From: Asterias amurensis
Taxonomy: Eukaryota > Echinodermata > Asteroidea > Forcipulatida > Asteriidae
Assembly (NCBI RefSeq): GCF_032118995.1
Contig: NC_092654.1
Span: 3,027,904-3,091,903 of the forward strand
Direction: 5' to 3'
DNA: 64,000 nt
Below, one piece after another: positions 31,801 to 41,645 of the stretch (position 1 is its first letter; every line of letters begins with the position of its first letter). The translations under genes and the position numbers were made by a program. The notes under the pieces are model-generated. The model was not told where the DNA came from, made no database searches, and saw only the letters and a program-made list of their open reading frames with translations.

Positions 31801-34800
31801 TGAAGAAGGATTTGGGAGGAGCAAGTTTCAACTTCAAGATTCAATCAATATTTGGTTTTACAGTGTTTTCAAAATATACACTAAACATTTTCAGTCCTCC
31901 AGTTCAGCAATTCATTTTAAGAATTCATCATTGGCATATGGTTCTCTCCATTGTTTTCAATCAATCTTTAATGAAATTAAACAACACAAAACCATGTATT
32001 ATTCAAAGTCATTCCTTTTTTTTGCCCCTTCATTTTTATTCAAATCAATTATTTATACCACAAAAAGCATGCGAGGTATTCAGTACACAAACAGCATCTT
32101 TTTAATGCAAAGGCAACGCCTCTTTAAATGTTAATATTTAAAAATAATGCCAGGTCATTGAATGTGTATGAGTTATTCAAACAGAGCGGGTACACGTATG
32201 AAACTTAATGAACAGCATGTCTGTTTGACAAGCGCAGTTCACAATAGTTGCCCCCTGAAATGAGATACTCCGAATTGAAGACTTTCTGTCGCACGATTAC
32301 CCCCCCCCCCCCCCCCCCCCCTGCCAAAGGTGGTTTGATTTCTAAACAACTCGAATACACATCAAAGGAGGTGAAAGGCCCAGATACGACTGTAAAAAAG
32401 CACCATCCGCTTCATTAATAAAAACCTTGGGTTAACACGTCTTCACCGTAGCACAAAAACACAGTATGAAATTTAATCTTGACGATCCTGAAAAGCTGTC
32501 AGAAACCACACTTATCATTTTGCATTGCCATTTTTATTGGAAGAGAGGTAGGCTGTAGACAGAAAGTAAATACTAGGCCTGCAATGCGGGACATTCACAA
32601 ACGTGTTTACGCGCACAAACGTACAGAGGCAAATCAGCATTTTGCGAGGACGAAAGTGCACTTTGTTTGGACACTAAAAAGTCTAGTACACATCGGGGAG
32701 AATGGGAGAGGACAGTCGGAAAGGAAGTGAACTCTAGCGTGATGCCTGTTTTGGACACGTCCCACGCCTTGTTGATTTTAATTTTCATTTAAACCTCTGG
32801 GAAGTTACAAAATTTGCACTGTTTTTGGATTGCTGTTTTGGGAATAAGTGCACGTACATGTGCATGTATTCTTTTCCGCTTTTCCTCTATGGTTTACTGC
32901 TTGATTATTGAAATGAAAAAAATGCATGCCCTTAAGGTGAAACCTCTGCTAACGCTTCTGAAGATGAATAAAAAAAAATGGGTGTGATCCCTGGCTATTG
33001 AATGGCTGCAGACTGGCACTGCCGGACAAAGTTAATGACAAAATAGAAAGGCGACCAACATAGGGCAAGAGAAATGATTCCCCTTGAAGTCTGGACAATT
33101 TTTCATGCATGATCTTTTTTAAGGGTTGGTTTCTGTTCACAAATGCTGCGACCAGAGATGAAGTTTGCACGCGCTGTCACCTTGCTAAAGGTGAATGGAT
33201 TTGACATTCTCAAATAAACACTCAGACATTCTGTTAGTATTTTCTCAGTAACGCTTTAACCTGTGACTTTCAATGTCTTTCTATCATCTCATGAACAAAA
33301 ACTAATCTGTGACTAGGCAACAAAAAACTGTCTCATTATGCTTTATTTAAAGAAATCTTAGCTTATACAGATGAAGATAAATAAAAAGCACTCGCCATGC
33401 AGGCTATATCATTCCCCCACCCCCCATTTTTTCCAATCAAGATTGGGTTTTTTTCCCAGTCAAGCAAATGACAGAAACATGTGCCAATTCAGAGTGTTTG
33501 AGCAATACTGCAGTCTGGTCAATATATACTCCTCTCTCATCTCCCAATGAATTATAAACTGCACGACCTTGAATTACTAGGCACTATAGGCAGAGAGAGA
33601 GAAAGAGAGAGGATGCGATGTGAAATATTGGACAAAAAAACTAATAAAAAACAAGAGAGTGTAGGTCAAGGCTATGCGTTGTTGTTGAATACCAGAATAT
33701 ATCTACACCACAAAATACTCAGGCCTGATACTTAACGTACATGTAGGCAACGAAGGCGATTACCTCCATGCCCCCTGGCTGTTGCCTTGGTGCCCTTGCA
33801 ATGCTATGGTAGAAATTTACAACTTCCTCGTACATGTAGGAGAAAATGCCTTGGTGCCCTTGCCCTTTCAAAAATGAAGTATACAGGCCTGTAACCGCTT
33901 TGATCTTTTTGTAAAGGGACAATATAAATACCTATTATCATTATCATTATCTAGACAAACCTTGAAGGCCATCGCTTGTTGAGGAGCTGTGAGACGGGGA
34001 GACCAGAGGCCGTGTTTCTTCAGGGACTTTGCGTCTTGATTTTCCCCCTGACCCTTGGCGTTCCTCGTTGGGCTGGACGATCATCGGCTGGTTGTATTTT
34101 TTCTTCTTCTCTCGCAGGAGGGCTCGCTGTAAAACCACAAAAAAAAAAAAAAATATTAAACCACCACCTACATGTACAAGTAATGTACAATACACAGATC
34201 AAATGGTTCAACTTGTATCAACTGGTTCCAATTTCATGGCTCTGCTTGCCTCAAAATTCTGAAAACACATTAACTCTATGGGCAAGAACAGCAGAAATCC
34301 ATAGAAAGCAGAGCCATGAAATTGGGCCCTTAAAAAAAAAAAAAAAAAAACTCTTTTAAAGCCATTATACACTTTCGGTACAGAAAAAAAAGAAGAAAAT
34401 TCACAGATTTACAAATAATTTACAGGGTTTACAGAAGGTAATGGTGAAAGACTTCTCTTGAAATATTATTCCATGAAATGCATTACTTTTTGAGAAAACA
34501 TTAAAACAATATCAATTCTCTTTTTGAGAACACATTAAAACAATATCAATTCTCGATAGCGAAAATTACGGATTTATTTTAAACACATTTTCTCTTGACT
34601 CTGATGACCGATTGAGCCTAAATTTTCACAGGTTTGTTATTTTATATAAAGTTGTGATACACTAAGTGTGGGCCTTGGATAATACTGTTTACCGAAAGTG
34701 TATAATGGCTTTAAATTTATTTTCCTACACCAGATTCCGCACCTGTTTTTCCAGTTTTTGTTCGCGGAGATTGAAAGGTGATGTGGCTTGGTCGTCATCC

Positions 34801-37800
34801 ATGATACTACCTGGAGGGGCAGAGGAGTCATTCCACCCTCCTTGGGAAGAGCTACTGTAGAGGACGAAACAAAAAGAGGAATAAATTTGCAGATAATTGG
34901 CGTGTAGTTTTTCTTTTCAGGCTCTTTTTTCAATGCTTTTAAAGGCAGTGGACACTATTGGTAATTACTCAAAAAAATTATTATCATAAAACCTTACTTG
35001 GTAACGAGTAATGGGGAGAGGTTGGTACATGTAGTATAAAACATTGTGAGAAACGGCTCCCTCTGAAGTGGAGTAGTTTTCGAGAAAGAAGTAATTTTCC
35101 ACGAATTTGATTTCGATACCTCAAGTTTAGAATTTGAGGTCTCGAAATCAAGCATGTAAAAGCACACAACTTCGTGTGACAAGGGTGTTTTTTCTTTCAT
35201 AGTTATCTCACAACTCCGACGACCAATCGCGCTCAAATTTTCACAGGTTTGTTATTTTATGCATTTGTTGAGATACATCAAGTGAGAAGAATGGTTTTTG
35301 ACATACATGTATTACCAATAGTGTCGTCCACTGGCTTTAAATCAGTGTGTACAGCCACAATTATGGGCAACATTTGTTTGGCATCAGTTTGGAAAAGCTT
35401 GAAAACCACTGTCAATGTAAACATAAAAAACTGTTAAGTGGGGATTAACCAAGGAACGGATGCGCATTGTGCACTGACTGAAGACAATTAATTCTATCGT
35501 TGTGAGAAAAACATCCCAGAAATCCCTTCCAGATGCAGATGAATTTTCGGATGAATTGTTTGGCTGTAATTGAATAAATGCTCCTCAGATTGGTTCAACA
35601 CCTACGGCCTGGCATCGGATTTAATTGGTTTGGAAGCCAACCTGGCCAAGCCCACGTAATATTTTGATGTACCGATTTCGACCTCATCCCTTAGTGCACC
35701 TTTTAAAGTTCTGATCGATGTCAAGGGATGAGATTTAAAATGTGAACACATCTGAAAAGCAGATTGCGAACTTTGGTTCCCCCTTTTTCTAAAACCCAAG
35801 AACCTCCCAGTTGTCACAATTCAGTACAGCAGGCCCAGTAATTATAGCTTTAGACCAGTAATTTTAAGGAACTGACAATTTCAACTGTCTTGTGGTTTTT
35901 CAATAGAATCATACCACTCTGTGTTTGTCTTATAATTAGCAAAATAAAAAGAAGTTTTTGACTTGTTGAGTCTGGTGTCTTTAAATTCTGTTGAGTATCA
36001 AAGTAACCCTCAACCAATAAGCAGATACATGCAATGTGCATCTATAAGAATGAAGATAAACTAACCCTTAGTCTTATTAGTGTTTGTTCAAATTAAATGG
36101 TAGGCCTAAATCATGTTAAACTTGATAAAAAGTTCTTTTCAATTACATGTATAATGTAGTTTTGTAAAATCAATTCTGGTCCCGTAAAAAGGTTCAGCAA
36201 TAAGAAATCAGATAAAAGTAGGAAGAATTCCAAGCCTGTTTGAGCAAGGGGCATAGAGTATTTTGAACTTTTGGTAATTTTTTTTAAAATGAAGTATAAA
36301 AAACTATAAGCAACACAGTTAAGAAATATTTCTCGAAACAATACAGAATATTATCATTTTAAATATTCATAACAGCACGGCTCAGTGCATGCGACTGCCA
36401 AGGTACATTTGTACCTTTGTGCTTACTGAATATACGTGTATTTTAGGTTGGTATTTTGACGTCAACAACGAAATGGTTACTATGGTAACAATTGTTGACG
36501 AAAAGAGCAATTACGTATGGTTCACTTCTTGGATACATAAAATGTCCGCTGTATCGCAGACACAAGTCTATCAACAATATATAATTCATCTGTATACAAA
36601 TGTTTAATATGAGACTCCAATTGAACTGTACATCATGTACTGTAGAGAGTAATACAAACTAAACTCAATGAATAAAATTACTTAAATAGCATAAAAATGT
36701 GTATAACTACAGCCCAGTGTATTGTATTCACTTGGTCTGTCCATTAAACAAGATACACTAAAATAAAATGCATGTTTACTAAAATTGTATACTGTGCAGA
36801 GGTCAAAGTTTATCCAGTACACCAATAATAAACCTATTTATATGTCTCGTCTTTCATCTACGTGTGTGTGTACAATAGGATTTATAAAATGTGCCAAACT
36901 CAAGCCCAGTATTACACTAAAATAAAATGCATGTTTATATAAAAGAACCATAGGATACATGTACGTTGCAGACGTAAACCTCTTTGATTGGACTGTGTGT
37001 ACAGCATCAATGCAACGCTGCACACAAACCGACCTGCTGGTTACAAACCACGAAGCTGATTGCTACGGCAACCATACAGGATGCTTAGCAACCACTTGCC
37101 TTGAAAGACGAGGGAGTTTTTAATTACGGGGGAAAACGTAATGCAAATCATGTACAGTGGTGTATGGTCATACAAGTGCAGTATGGACGTACGAGTGGTG
37201 GTACTTGGTATAGGTCAGAATTGGACAGTGAACACTGTACAGTACAGTGCACCTACAGTTGTGAACTCTATTTACATGTGCAACACATAACGTCGATATT
37301 TTGAGAGTGTTGTCTTCACTATGGCATGTGTGGACTGGTTGTTACATGTTGGGTACCAGTTTGTTGTTTGTTTGTTTAAATGATCTTCCCATCAAGGGAA
37401 CTCGACAAACTCCCACAAGGGATATAAACACCAAGCTGGCAACAACCAATCTCTCTCACAAACATTGGCTTTACCGTCTATGAATATGAATTACACAAAT
37501 CAAGAAATTGTGATTCATTTAATAACTAGACGACAATATTTATTCTAGTCATTGTGAAATCAGCGGTTAGCTGGGGAATTCGAACCCACAACCTTGTGAT
37601 TGCAAGTCCTGCAGTCTACCGTACATTGTGGCCACAATGTATACATGTACCCAAGGTACAAAATATCAACTACCCCTGTATTGATGGTTTCAGCTGATTA
37701 TAAGAGAGGTTTCGCAGAGTCACAGATACTCTTACGTGAACGGATACGTCATAATACGTCATCACTTTTTGAGGTCCATGTGACGTATAACCATTGCACA

Positions 37801-40800
37801 CAAGTTAGAATAGTCGCTCAAAATGGGAATCTGTCGCCATACATACACGTAGTAAACAATGAGTATATTTTGTTCATGTTTTAATGTACCAGGTTTTCAC
37901 CAAGTCTATTAGAGGTATCGTACATGGATGTAGTTGGAAATTTGTTAACCACTATGCTTCAGAAAAAGAGAAATGGCGATTGTCCATGGGTACACCCATT
38001 TGGTTAATAGCGCCCGCTTGAGCCTCAAGTTGAGGGTATTCGTTAAAATTTTGCAAAAAAAAACTACACAGCTCACTTGACGCGAATGTGTACGGTTCGA
38101 TATCTGTATGCGTATTTATGTCCGCGACTCTACGAAACCTCTCTATTGTGTGTATTTGACACACTCAGACAGTTTTCACTCATCATTGACACAGCAATTG
38201 TTAATTGACTGCTAAATTACATCATAAATTACATCATAAACATGGTTTACATACACGTACACACATCAGTGGTTTTCAAACTCGGGCATGATACTTCACG
38301 GAGGCAATGAAGGCATTGCCTTGGTGCCCTTGAAATGTTCCAGTAGAAATTTACCATTTCCTCATCAGGCAAGTGCATTGTAGGGTGCCCTTTACCAATG
38401 AGAACATGCCTTGGTGCCCTTGCCATTTCAAAAACGAACATACAGGCCTGCAACTGTTGTTCATGCAATGGACACAAACAAAAAATGAACCCATGATGGA
38501 GGCTGTGCAGGGATTGTCACTTCGGTTTGATCGCTGATATTGTGGTAAATAGATGAAGTAATTATCTCAGCTGGATTATAATCAAGTCAGAGTCAGGTGA
38601 TGTCAAAGTAATTGATAGGCCATTAGCACATTGTATTGTGATGCTTTGACTGTCTGACTTACCGCCCATACAGCTAATAAAGATGTAAATATCATGAAAG
38701 CCTCAAATACAGTGTTATGTGGGCTTGCAGTAAATTGATTCATTCGGACCTGGTGAGTTTTCTTTTTAATTTTCAAACATGAGCAGTTTTGTTTAGGATT
38801 CGTGAGTGCTCCAATAACATCTGCCCACAGATGTTCAGGTGTTGGGCTTTCTATTGCAGTTACTGTACATTCAAATTTTGTAGAACAATGTAGGGTCATA
38901 CATGTACTTGGATAAACTTTGTTTTTTGTGAAATTACTAATGTTTTTGTGCATCCTGGCTTTTGTTACTTACAGCTGAGAATGCCTGCGAATTCCCACAC
39001 ACTCACACTTAGGCCTAAATGGCCACTAAAGAGAAAAGCCAATGTCATTGGGCAATTTGACATGTTCGACCATGGTCAGTCGCATTACACTTTTCTGTGT
39101 CATTTATTGATCTTGGTGCTAGTAGTTCTATGTGAGATATTTTTTCTACTAAGTTTATAGACTGATTTGTACTTGACAACCACAGGTTTGAAGTGACGAT
39201 ATTAGAAATGTTGTGGGCTTTGTACTCTGGATGTTATAGCTTTGTAAAAAGCAGTCAGTTGCATTACAAAAAAAGGACATGGTAAAAATACACTTGTCAC
39301 AATTCAAAAGTTTCCTTAAACTAAGCAACTTGCAAAAGTTTTAACATTTAACACACAACTCTAATTAGACATTTACATGTGTATAAGAAATTATAGTGGT
39401 TCCTTCATATAAGTTTTAAAAGAAAGAGACATACCAAGAAGAAGAGAGAGCGAGAAGAACAATACAAGAGGTTTGTCTTTATTTTTATCAACATATCATA
39501 CAGTTAACTTTTAAAACTACAGGTAAAAACATGGGAAGATTCTGAAGAAGACTGGCAGCAGCATATAACCGCAGTTACATATACATCTTCTACAGAATGT
39601 ATTACTATTATGTCTATCTAACTGCAAGATTTTGTATAAAACTACATGAACAAAGTTATGCTCTTCTTTGCAACAAATGATCAAGATTGTTTGTTTTTTT
39701 CAATCTGAGGCTTCATTTTGTAAATTAAAACTACAAGAACTGGGGTGGATTTCACAAAGAGTTAGGACCAGTCTTATCTCGAGTTAGGACCAGTTACTCG
39801 TCCTAACTTAGGACTAACCATGCAATTTGTATATCTCCTAGGACTAGTCCTAAGTTAGGACTAGTCCTAACTCTTTGTGAAATCGACCCCTGTACATGTA
39901 AACAACCAGAGCAGTAACCAAATTTTGTCACACGGATGGAATACAAGTTTTTTACCGCCTACATGTAGGCCTGGGCGACTAATGAAATTTACAACTTGAC
40001 TCGTCAGTTGCACCTCAACACAAATAGATTTTGACACAGTCATGACTAAATTTCGAGTCCCAAGAGGCACTGCTGCATAAATTTTGCCGTAGACAATAGT
40101 GAAATTTATGTCACCGATTACCGATTGTGCTTCATAAGTAAATTATGTTGTCGTGAAGAGTTGTGAGCGACACAATTGGTTCACTGAACAGGTGGTCAAG
40201 ACTATTTTGAGTAGTAGTCACGACCTATTTTGTAGTACGTAGTCGTGGCGACACTAGTGGCCCAGGCTTACTATCGCCCATAGTTTCAGCATTTGGCAGT
40301 GCATAGATCGATCTATTGTGTTGTGTTTTGTTTTTGGTTTTGGTTTTACTGCGCCTTGAACACCCAGCAGGGTGGATATGCGGCATTACAAGTCTTATTA
40401 TTATTATTATTACTAGCTACACTACACATATCAGACTGCGAGCGAGAAGATTCAGATAAAATGTAGCCACAGACAGTACAATCAGCCAATGGAAAGGTTT
40501 GTTGCACAGTATGCAGGAATTCAACAATTGTCTGGTTTTGGTAACAAAGAAGAAGTGATGCAAATGCAGATAGATTAAAATTATGTTTAAACTGCACTAA
40601 AAATCATACTACTAGAAAAGCAAACACATTTTGTTTAGACTTTTATTTAGAATTAGAGTACAGTCCAGACAGAGAATGCATTCCTGATTAGCTGGCACAG
40701 GGAAAAAATGGTAAATAAAAAGGTAGGCAGAGGTTGAATATATAATATTTAAATAAGCTAAAAGGCTAGTGTAAGGAAGGATTAACCTTCTAGCTAACCT

Positions 40801-41162
40801 CGTGGGAGTATTAAGTTGGTTAAATTGAGGCAAAAAAAGGAGTGACACTGCAGAAGACTGAATATGAAAGACACAACAATGCACTTGCTGAAGTTGCAAA
40901 TGTTCGTTGAGCTCGGAGTCTGAGCGAGTAGACGAATACAAATTACAACTTTGGCCTTTGCTTGCACACAGATGACAGTTATTTACTGCTTAACAAAGAT
41001 TAAATCTTTCACTGTACAAAATATGGTTATTTCGGAGGAGAAACTGACTGAACAACAACTTCCTTGAATGCTTAAACATAGATCTAAACGCTTCTAACAC
41101 CAGTAGTCGGTATTTACCAGAGAAATGTCATAACAAATGTCTACTCACCCAAGATGGTACAT
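15652..41162 (-). CDS. TUB: Tubby-family protein, 12 coding exons (490 aa)
   Basis: Tubby/TULP protein: a phosphoinositide-regulated adaptor that links membrane cargo to IFT-A for delivery to the primary cilium. Twelve exons join in phase into 490 residues (human TUB is about 506). Residues 30-60 form a basic, likely helical segment ([11 protein letters not shown] joined to [10 protein letters not shown]) resembling the IFT-A-binding helix of TUB/TULP3. A linker follows, with an Asp run ([10 protein letters not shown]) and a Pro/Gly/Asn-rich stretch. The tubby domain spans about 239-490, with [39 protein letters not shown], the GKLRSN loop (Lys316/Arg318, where mouse Lys330/Arg332 contact PIP2), [22 protein letters not shown], and the terminal [12 protein letters not shown]. 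The gene spans 25.5 kb. Its introns hold most of the MITEs and SINEs in this half of the window. TUB rather than a TULP orthologue is inferred from the N-terminus. Confidence 0.95.
16235..16318 (-). CDS. TUB: TUB coding exon 11
   Basis: Residues 419-447: [20 protein letters not shown] then FQVVHAND, nearly identical to vertebrate tubby. Acceptor TCTTCAG, donor GTAAGT. Confidence 0.96.
16837..16866 (+). repeat. (GA)n microsatellite
   Basis: About 15 uninterrupted GA units in the last TUB intron cluster, between exons 11 and 10. Confidence 0.95.
17137..17955. repeat. Three tandem copies of a 230-300 bp unit in a TUB intron
   Basis: Units begin near 17137, 17367 and 17740. Each contains GGCATAACAACAATAGAC or a variant, GAGGGCATAATAAACAG, GTACCTCA(C/T)TGTG and ACAAATTATGTTCAGAC. 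The second unit is interrupted by about 150 bp at 17466-17615. Confidence 0.7.
17466..17615 (-). mobile_element. Insertion with hammerhead-like core
   Basis: Splits the middle intronic tandem unit. The minus strand reads CTGAAGA, hairpin GGTCC-loop-GGATC, then GAAAGCTAAGGCC. No terminal inverted repeats found. The parent element type is unknown. Confidence 0.45.
18278..18365 (-). CDS. TUB: TUB coding exon 10
   Basis: Residues 390-419: [20 protein letters not shown] then HNKTPVWND. Acceptor TGTACAG, donor GTAGGT. Confidence 0.95.
18450..19139 (-). repeat. tRNA-derived SINE A, interrupted by a MITE
   Basis: Minus-strand SINE. Its 3' part (CACTCAGTGACGCTCAAGGC on the plus strand) lies at 18478, and the B-box-containing head (plus strand ACGACCGGGACTCTAACCC) lies at 19104. 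The two halves are separated by a TTAA MITE, giving a clear relative age. Confidence 0.8.
18750..19086 (+). mobile_element. TTAA-family-1 MITE, copy A (nested in SINE)
   Basis: AGGCAGTGTACACTATTGG to CCACCGCCT with TTAA on both sides. It has the full internal text of the family, including GGGGAGAGGTTGA. Inserted in the SINE at 18450-19139. Confidence 0.9.
19194..19292 (-). CDS. TUB: TUB coding exon 9
   Basis: Residues 357-389: [20 protein letters not shown] then [13 protein letters not shown]. Acceptor TTTGCAG, donor GTTAGT. Confidence 0.95.
19868..19975. mobile_element. 108-bp fold-back element, TIR GGTGGCAGCAGACTTAC
   Basis: Left GGTGGCAGCAGACTTAC and right GTAAGTCTGCTGCCACC are perfect inverted copies. 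Same family as 50258-50356. In the TUB intron between exons 9 and 8. Confidence 0.85.
20063..20177 (-). CDS. TUB: TUB coding exon 8
   Basis: Residues 318-356: [14 protein letters not shown] ... [10 protein letters not shown]. The linker between the two blocks ([14 protein letters not shown]) differs from vertebrates, as is common here. Acceptor TTGTAG, donor GTAAGT. Confidence 0.96.
20388..20650 (+). repeat. tRNA-derived SINE B
   Basis: Contains the B-box-like GTGGGTTCGAATCCAGG followed by GTGTCCTTGAGCAAGATGCT. The same pair is found inverted at 27109-27271. In the TUB intron between exons 8 and 7. Confidence 0.65.
21591..21956 (+). mobile_element. TTAA-family-2 MITE, copy 1
   Basis: TIR AGCCATTGGACCCTTTCGGT at both ends (inverted), flanked by TTAA. 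It shares with family 1 the internal TTCACAGGTTTGTTATTT and GATACAC blocks. In the TUB intron between exons 8 and 7. Confidence 0.9.
22072..22260 (+). repeat. Repeat with residual coding text plus GTTTTCCTCCCACATCTAAA module
   Basis: The plus strand reads [15 protein letters not shown] then [10 protein letters not shown], matching peptide traces at 27.9, 29.3, 33.8 and 38.4 kb. It is followed by a TTTTCCTCCCACATCTAAAA module whose reverse complement recurs at 63345-63480. Confidence 0.55.
22430..22710 (-). repeat. tRNA-derived SINE A, partial
   Basis: The plus strand shows AGTGTCTTGCTTTAGGACAG, then ATGACCAGGACTCGAACCCA (inverted B box) and CTGCTAATTAGAAACACCAG, as in the other family A copies. 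It sits just downstream of TUB exon 7. Confidence 0.7.
22782..22894 (-). CDS. TUB: TUB coding exon 7
   Basis: Residues 281-318: [35 protein letters not shown]. Contains the basic stretch and most of the PIP2-contacting loop. A 6.5-kb intron separates it from exon 6. Confidence 0.96.
25861..26069 (+). mobile_element. TTAA-family-1 MITE, copy B (internally deleted)
   Basis: Both ends are present, but the segment from the central palindrome to the GACCGATTGAGC module is missing (209 bp instead of about 380). It shares its right-hand TTAA with copy C. Confidence 0.88.
26074..26458 (-). mobile_element. TTAA-family-1 MITE, copy C
   Basis: Inverted full-length copy: starts AGGCACTGGACACCTTTGGT, ends GTGTCCAGTGCCT, TTAA on both sides. 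Abuts copy B. Confidence 0.9.
27109..27271 (-). repeat. tRNA-derived SINE B, inverted partial copy
   Basis: Contains AGCATCTTGCTCAAGGACAC and ATTCAAACCCACATC, the reverse complement of the family B signature. Confidence 0.6.
27802..28100 (+). repeat. Two tandem copies of a 155-bp coding-trace repeat
   Basis: Units near 27805-27945 and 27968-28100 share GAATACAACAAATTCAATTG and TGGAATTTTACAAAGAGC. The first reads [14 protein letters not shown], related to the RAPRQ peptide at 22136. Stops and frameshifts rule out function. Confidence 0.6.
28462..28844 (+). mobile_element. TTAA-family-1 MITE, copy D
   Basis: Full-length (383 bp), TTAA duplicated, TIRs intact, central palindrome at 28622-28662 with one mismatch in the arms. 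In the large TUB intron between exons 7 and 6. Confidence 0.93.
29233..29340 (+). repeat. Coding-trace repeat fragment
   Basis: The plus strand reads [17 protein letters not shown] and then, after a frameshift, RATQQ, aligning with the [16 protein letters not shown] copy at 38.4 kb. It ends about 60 bp from TUB exon 6. Confidence 0.5.
29402..29584 (-). CDS. TUB: TUB coding exon 6 (start of tubby domain)
   Basis: Residues 220-280: [40 protein letters not shown]. Acceptor CTTCACAG, donor GTAGAA. Phase 0 on both sides. Confidence 0.96.
29954..30192 (-). CDS. TUB: TUB coding exon 5
   Basis: Residues 140-219: a Pro/Gly/Asn/Tyr-rich low-complexity linker ([14 protein letters not shown]...). It is less conserved than its neighbours, but the phases fit exactly and splice sites are clear (acceptor TTTCCAG, donor GTAGGA). 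Confidence 0.85.
30318..30500. mobile_element. Inverted-repeat element, second copy of 10473 family
   Basis: Shares GAATGCCTAGTAACGTGGAG, TTCCCTGCTTCTG and the terminal AGCAGAGCCATGAAATTGGG with 10473-10729. The left end is truncated. It lies about 50 bp beyond the TUB exon 4 donor. Confidence 0.65.
30554..30679 (-). CDS. TUB: TUB coding exon 4
   Basis: Residues 98-140, with [11 protein letters not shown] and seven consecutive Asp, echoing the acidic stretch of vertebrate TUB. Acceptor TTAATAG, donor GTAAGG. Confidence 0.9.
30925..31296 (+). mobile_element. TTAA-family-1 MITE, copy E (right end lost)
   Basis: Starts TTGA then AGGCACTGGACACTATTGG, so the target site has decayed by one base. 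It runs through the palindrome and GTTGAGATACACCAAGTGAG but lacks the right TIR. Confidence 0.88.
32300..32321 (+). repeat. Poly-C tract (22 C)
   Basis: Uninterrupted C run in the TUB intron between exons 4 and 3; its length may be uncertain in the assembly. A G run of about 18 is at 52318-52335. Confidence 0.9.
33750..33885 (-). repeat. Coding-trace repeat fragment near TUB exon 3
   Basis: The minus strand reads [12 protein letters not shown] and [20 protein letters not shown]. It contains TGCCTTGGTGCCCTTGC twice on the plus strand. Homologous to 38290-38440. Confidence 0.6.
33961..34126 (-). CDS. TUB: TUB coding exon 3
   Basis: Residues 43-98: [20 protein letters not shown] then a basic/Ser-rich linker ([18 protein letters not shown]), aligning with the human TUB N-terminus. 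Acceptor TTTTACAG, donor GTTTGT. A poly-A run lies just upstream of the acceptor on the plus strand. Confidence 0.9.
34227..34330. mobile_element. Short fold-back element, GGGCCCAATTTCATGGCTCT family
   Basis: Left CCAATTTCATGGCTCTGCTT and right AAGCAGAGCCATGAAATTGG are inverted copies. It lies just upstream of the TUB exon 3 acceptor. Confidence 0.75.
34360..34710 (+). mobile_element. TTAA-family-2 MITE, copy 2
   Basis: 351 bp. TIR AGCCATTATACACTTTCGGT at both ends, TTAA on both sides. Ends about 30 bp from the donor of TUB exon 2. Confidence 0.92.
34743..34854 (-). CDS. TUB: TUB coding exon 2
   Basis: Residues 5-42: Ser/Gly-rich, then [20 protein letters not shown], matching the TUB N-terminal helix. 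Acceptor CTCTACAG, donor GTGCGG. It is closely flanked on both sides by TTAA-type MITEs. Confidence 0.88.
34943..35337 (+). mobile_element. TTAA-family-1 MITE, copy F
   Basis: Full-length, TTAA duplicated, right TIR with small changes (CCACTGGCT). Begins 88 bp upstream of the TUB exon 2 acceptor. Confidence 0.92.
38290..38440 (-). repeat. Coding-trace repeat fragment
   Basis: The minus strand reads [17 protein letters not shown] and [17 protein letters not shown], the longest open version of this repeated peptide in the window. In TUB intron 1. Confidence 0.6.
39742..39890. mobile_element. 149-bp fold-back MITE, TIR GGGGTGGATTTCACAAAGAG
   Basis: Left GGGGTGGATTTCACAAAGAG then TTAGGACCAG pairs with right CTAGTCCTAACTCTTTGTGA then AATCGACCCC. 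The interior is a series of TTAGGAC/GTCCTAA words. In TUB intron 1. Confidence 0.88.
40089..40265 (-). repeat. Dispersed repeat, copy in TUB intron 1
   Basis: Inverted relative of the 4682-4862 element, sharing AGCGACACAATTGGTTCACT and the CGACTAC-rich flank. No terminal repeats found. Confidence 0.6.
41149..41162 (-). CDS. TUB: TUB coding exon 1 (start codon, 14 nt)
   Basis: Encodes MYHL plus two bases of Gly5, followed by a perfect GTGAGT donor. It was chosen because exon 2 begins with the third base of a codon, has no usable upstream ATG, and this is an ATG exon ending in the required phase. An in-frame TAA lies about 70 bases upstream. Transcript support is needed, since other first exons are common in this family. 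Confidence 0.7.
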
Positions 41163-41645
41163 TCCCGCAGCGGTTTCCCTCACGCAATTTCGAGTCGACT
41201 TCGGTAAATTTTTACAAGAGTCGGATGAGAATTAACCAGTCAGACGACGATTGACTGCTCAAAAAACAACCAAGTACAAAGATGAGCAGTATTACTGGTA
41301 GTGTCAGTGGTGAAATTTATCAGACATTTAGGTCAACCTAAAGTCTTCGGATAAGCATTTACACAGTAGATTTACTGTCTAGTCGACGATGATAATTCTC
41401 ACTCGACGGTATTCATTACCGCTACTAAGCGTACATAACAACAATTTCTCATTGGAGAGGGCTGTACATGTGATCAAAACCAAGGTCATTGATTGGTCAT
41501 ATAAATCCGCCATGATAATTGTTTTTTGAAACACATGGTGGCGCTGTTTACAGTTTCTTGTGCAAGTTTACGTAGTTGCGGTTTATCGGCGCACACACAG
41601 TAAAGATTAGTCAGTTAGGCCTATCCGAAAGGAAGTTCTTTGTGA

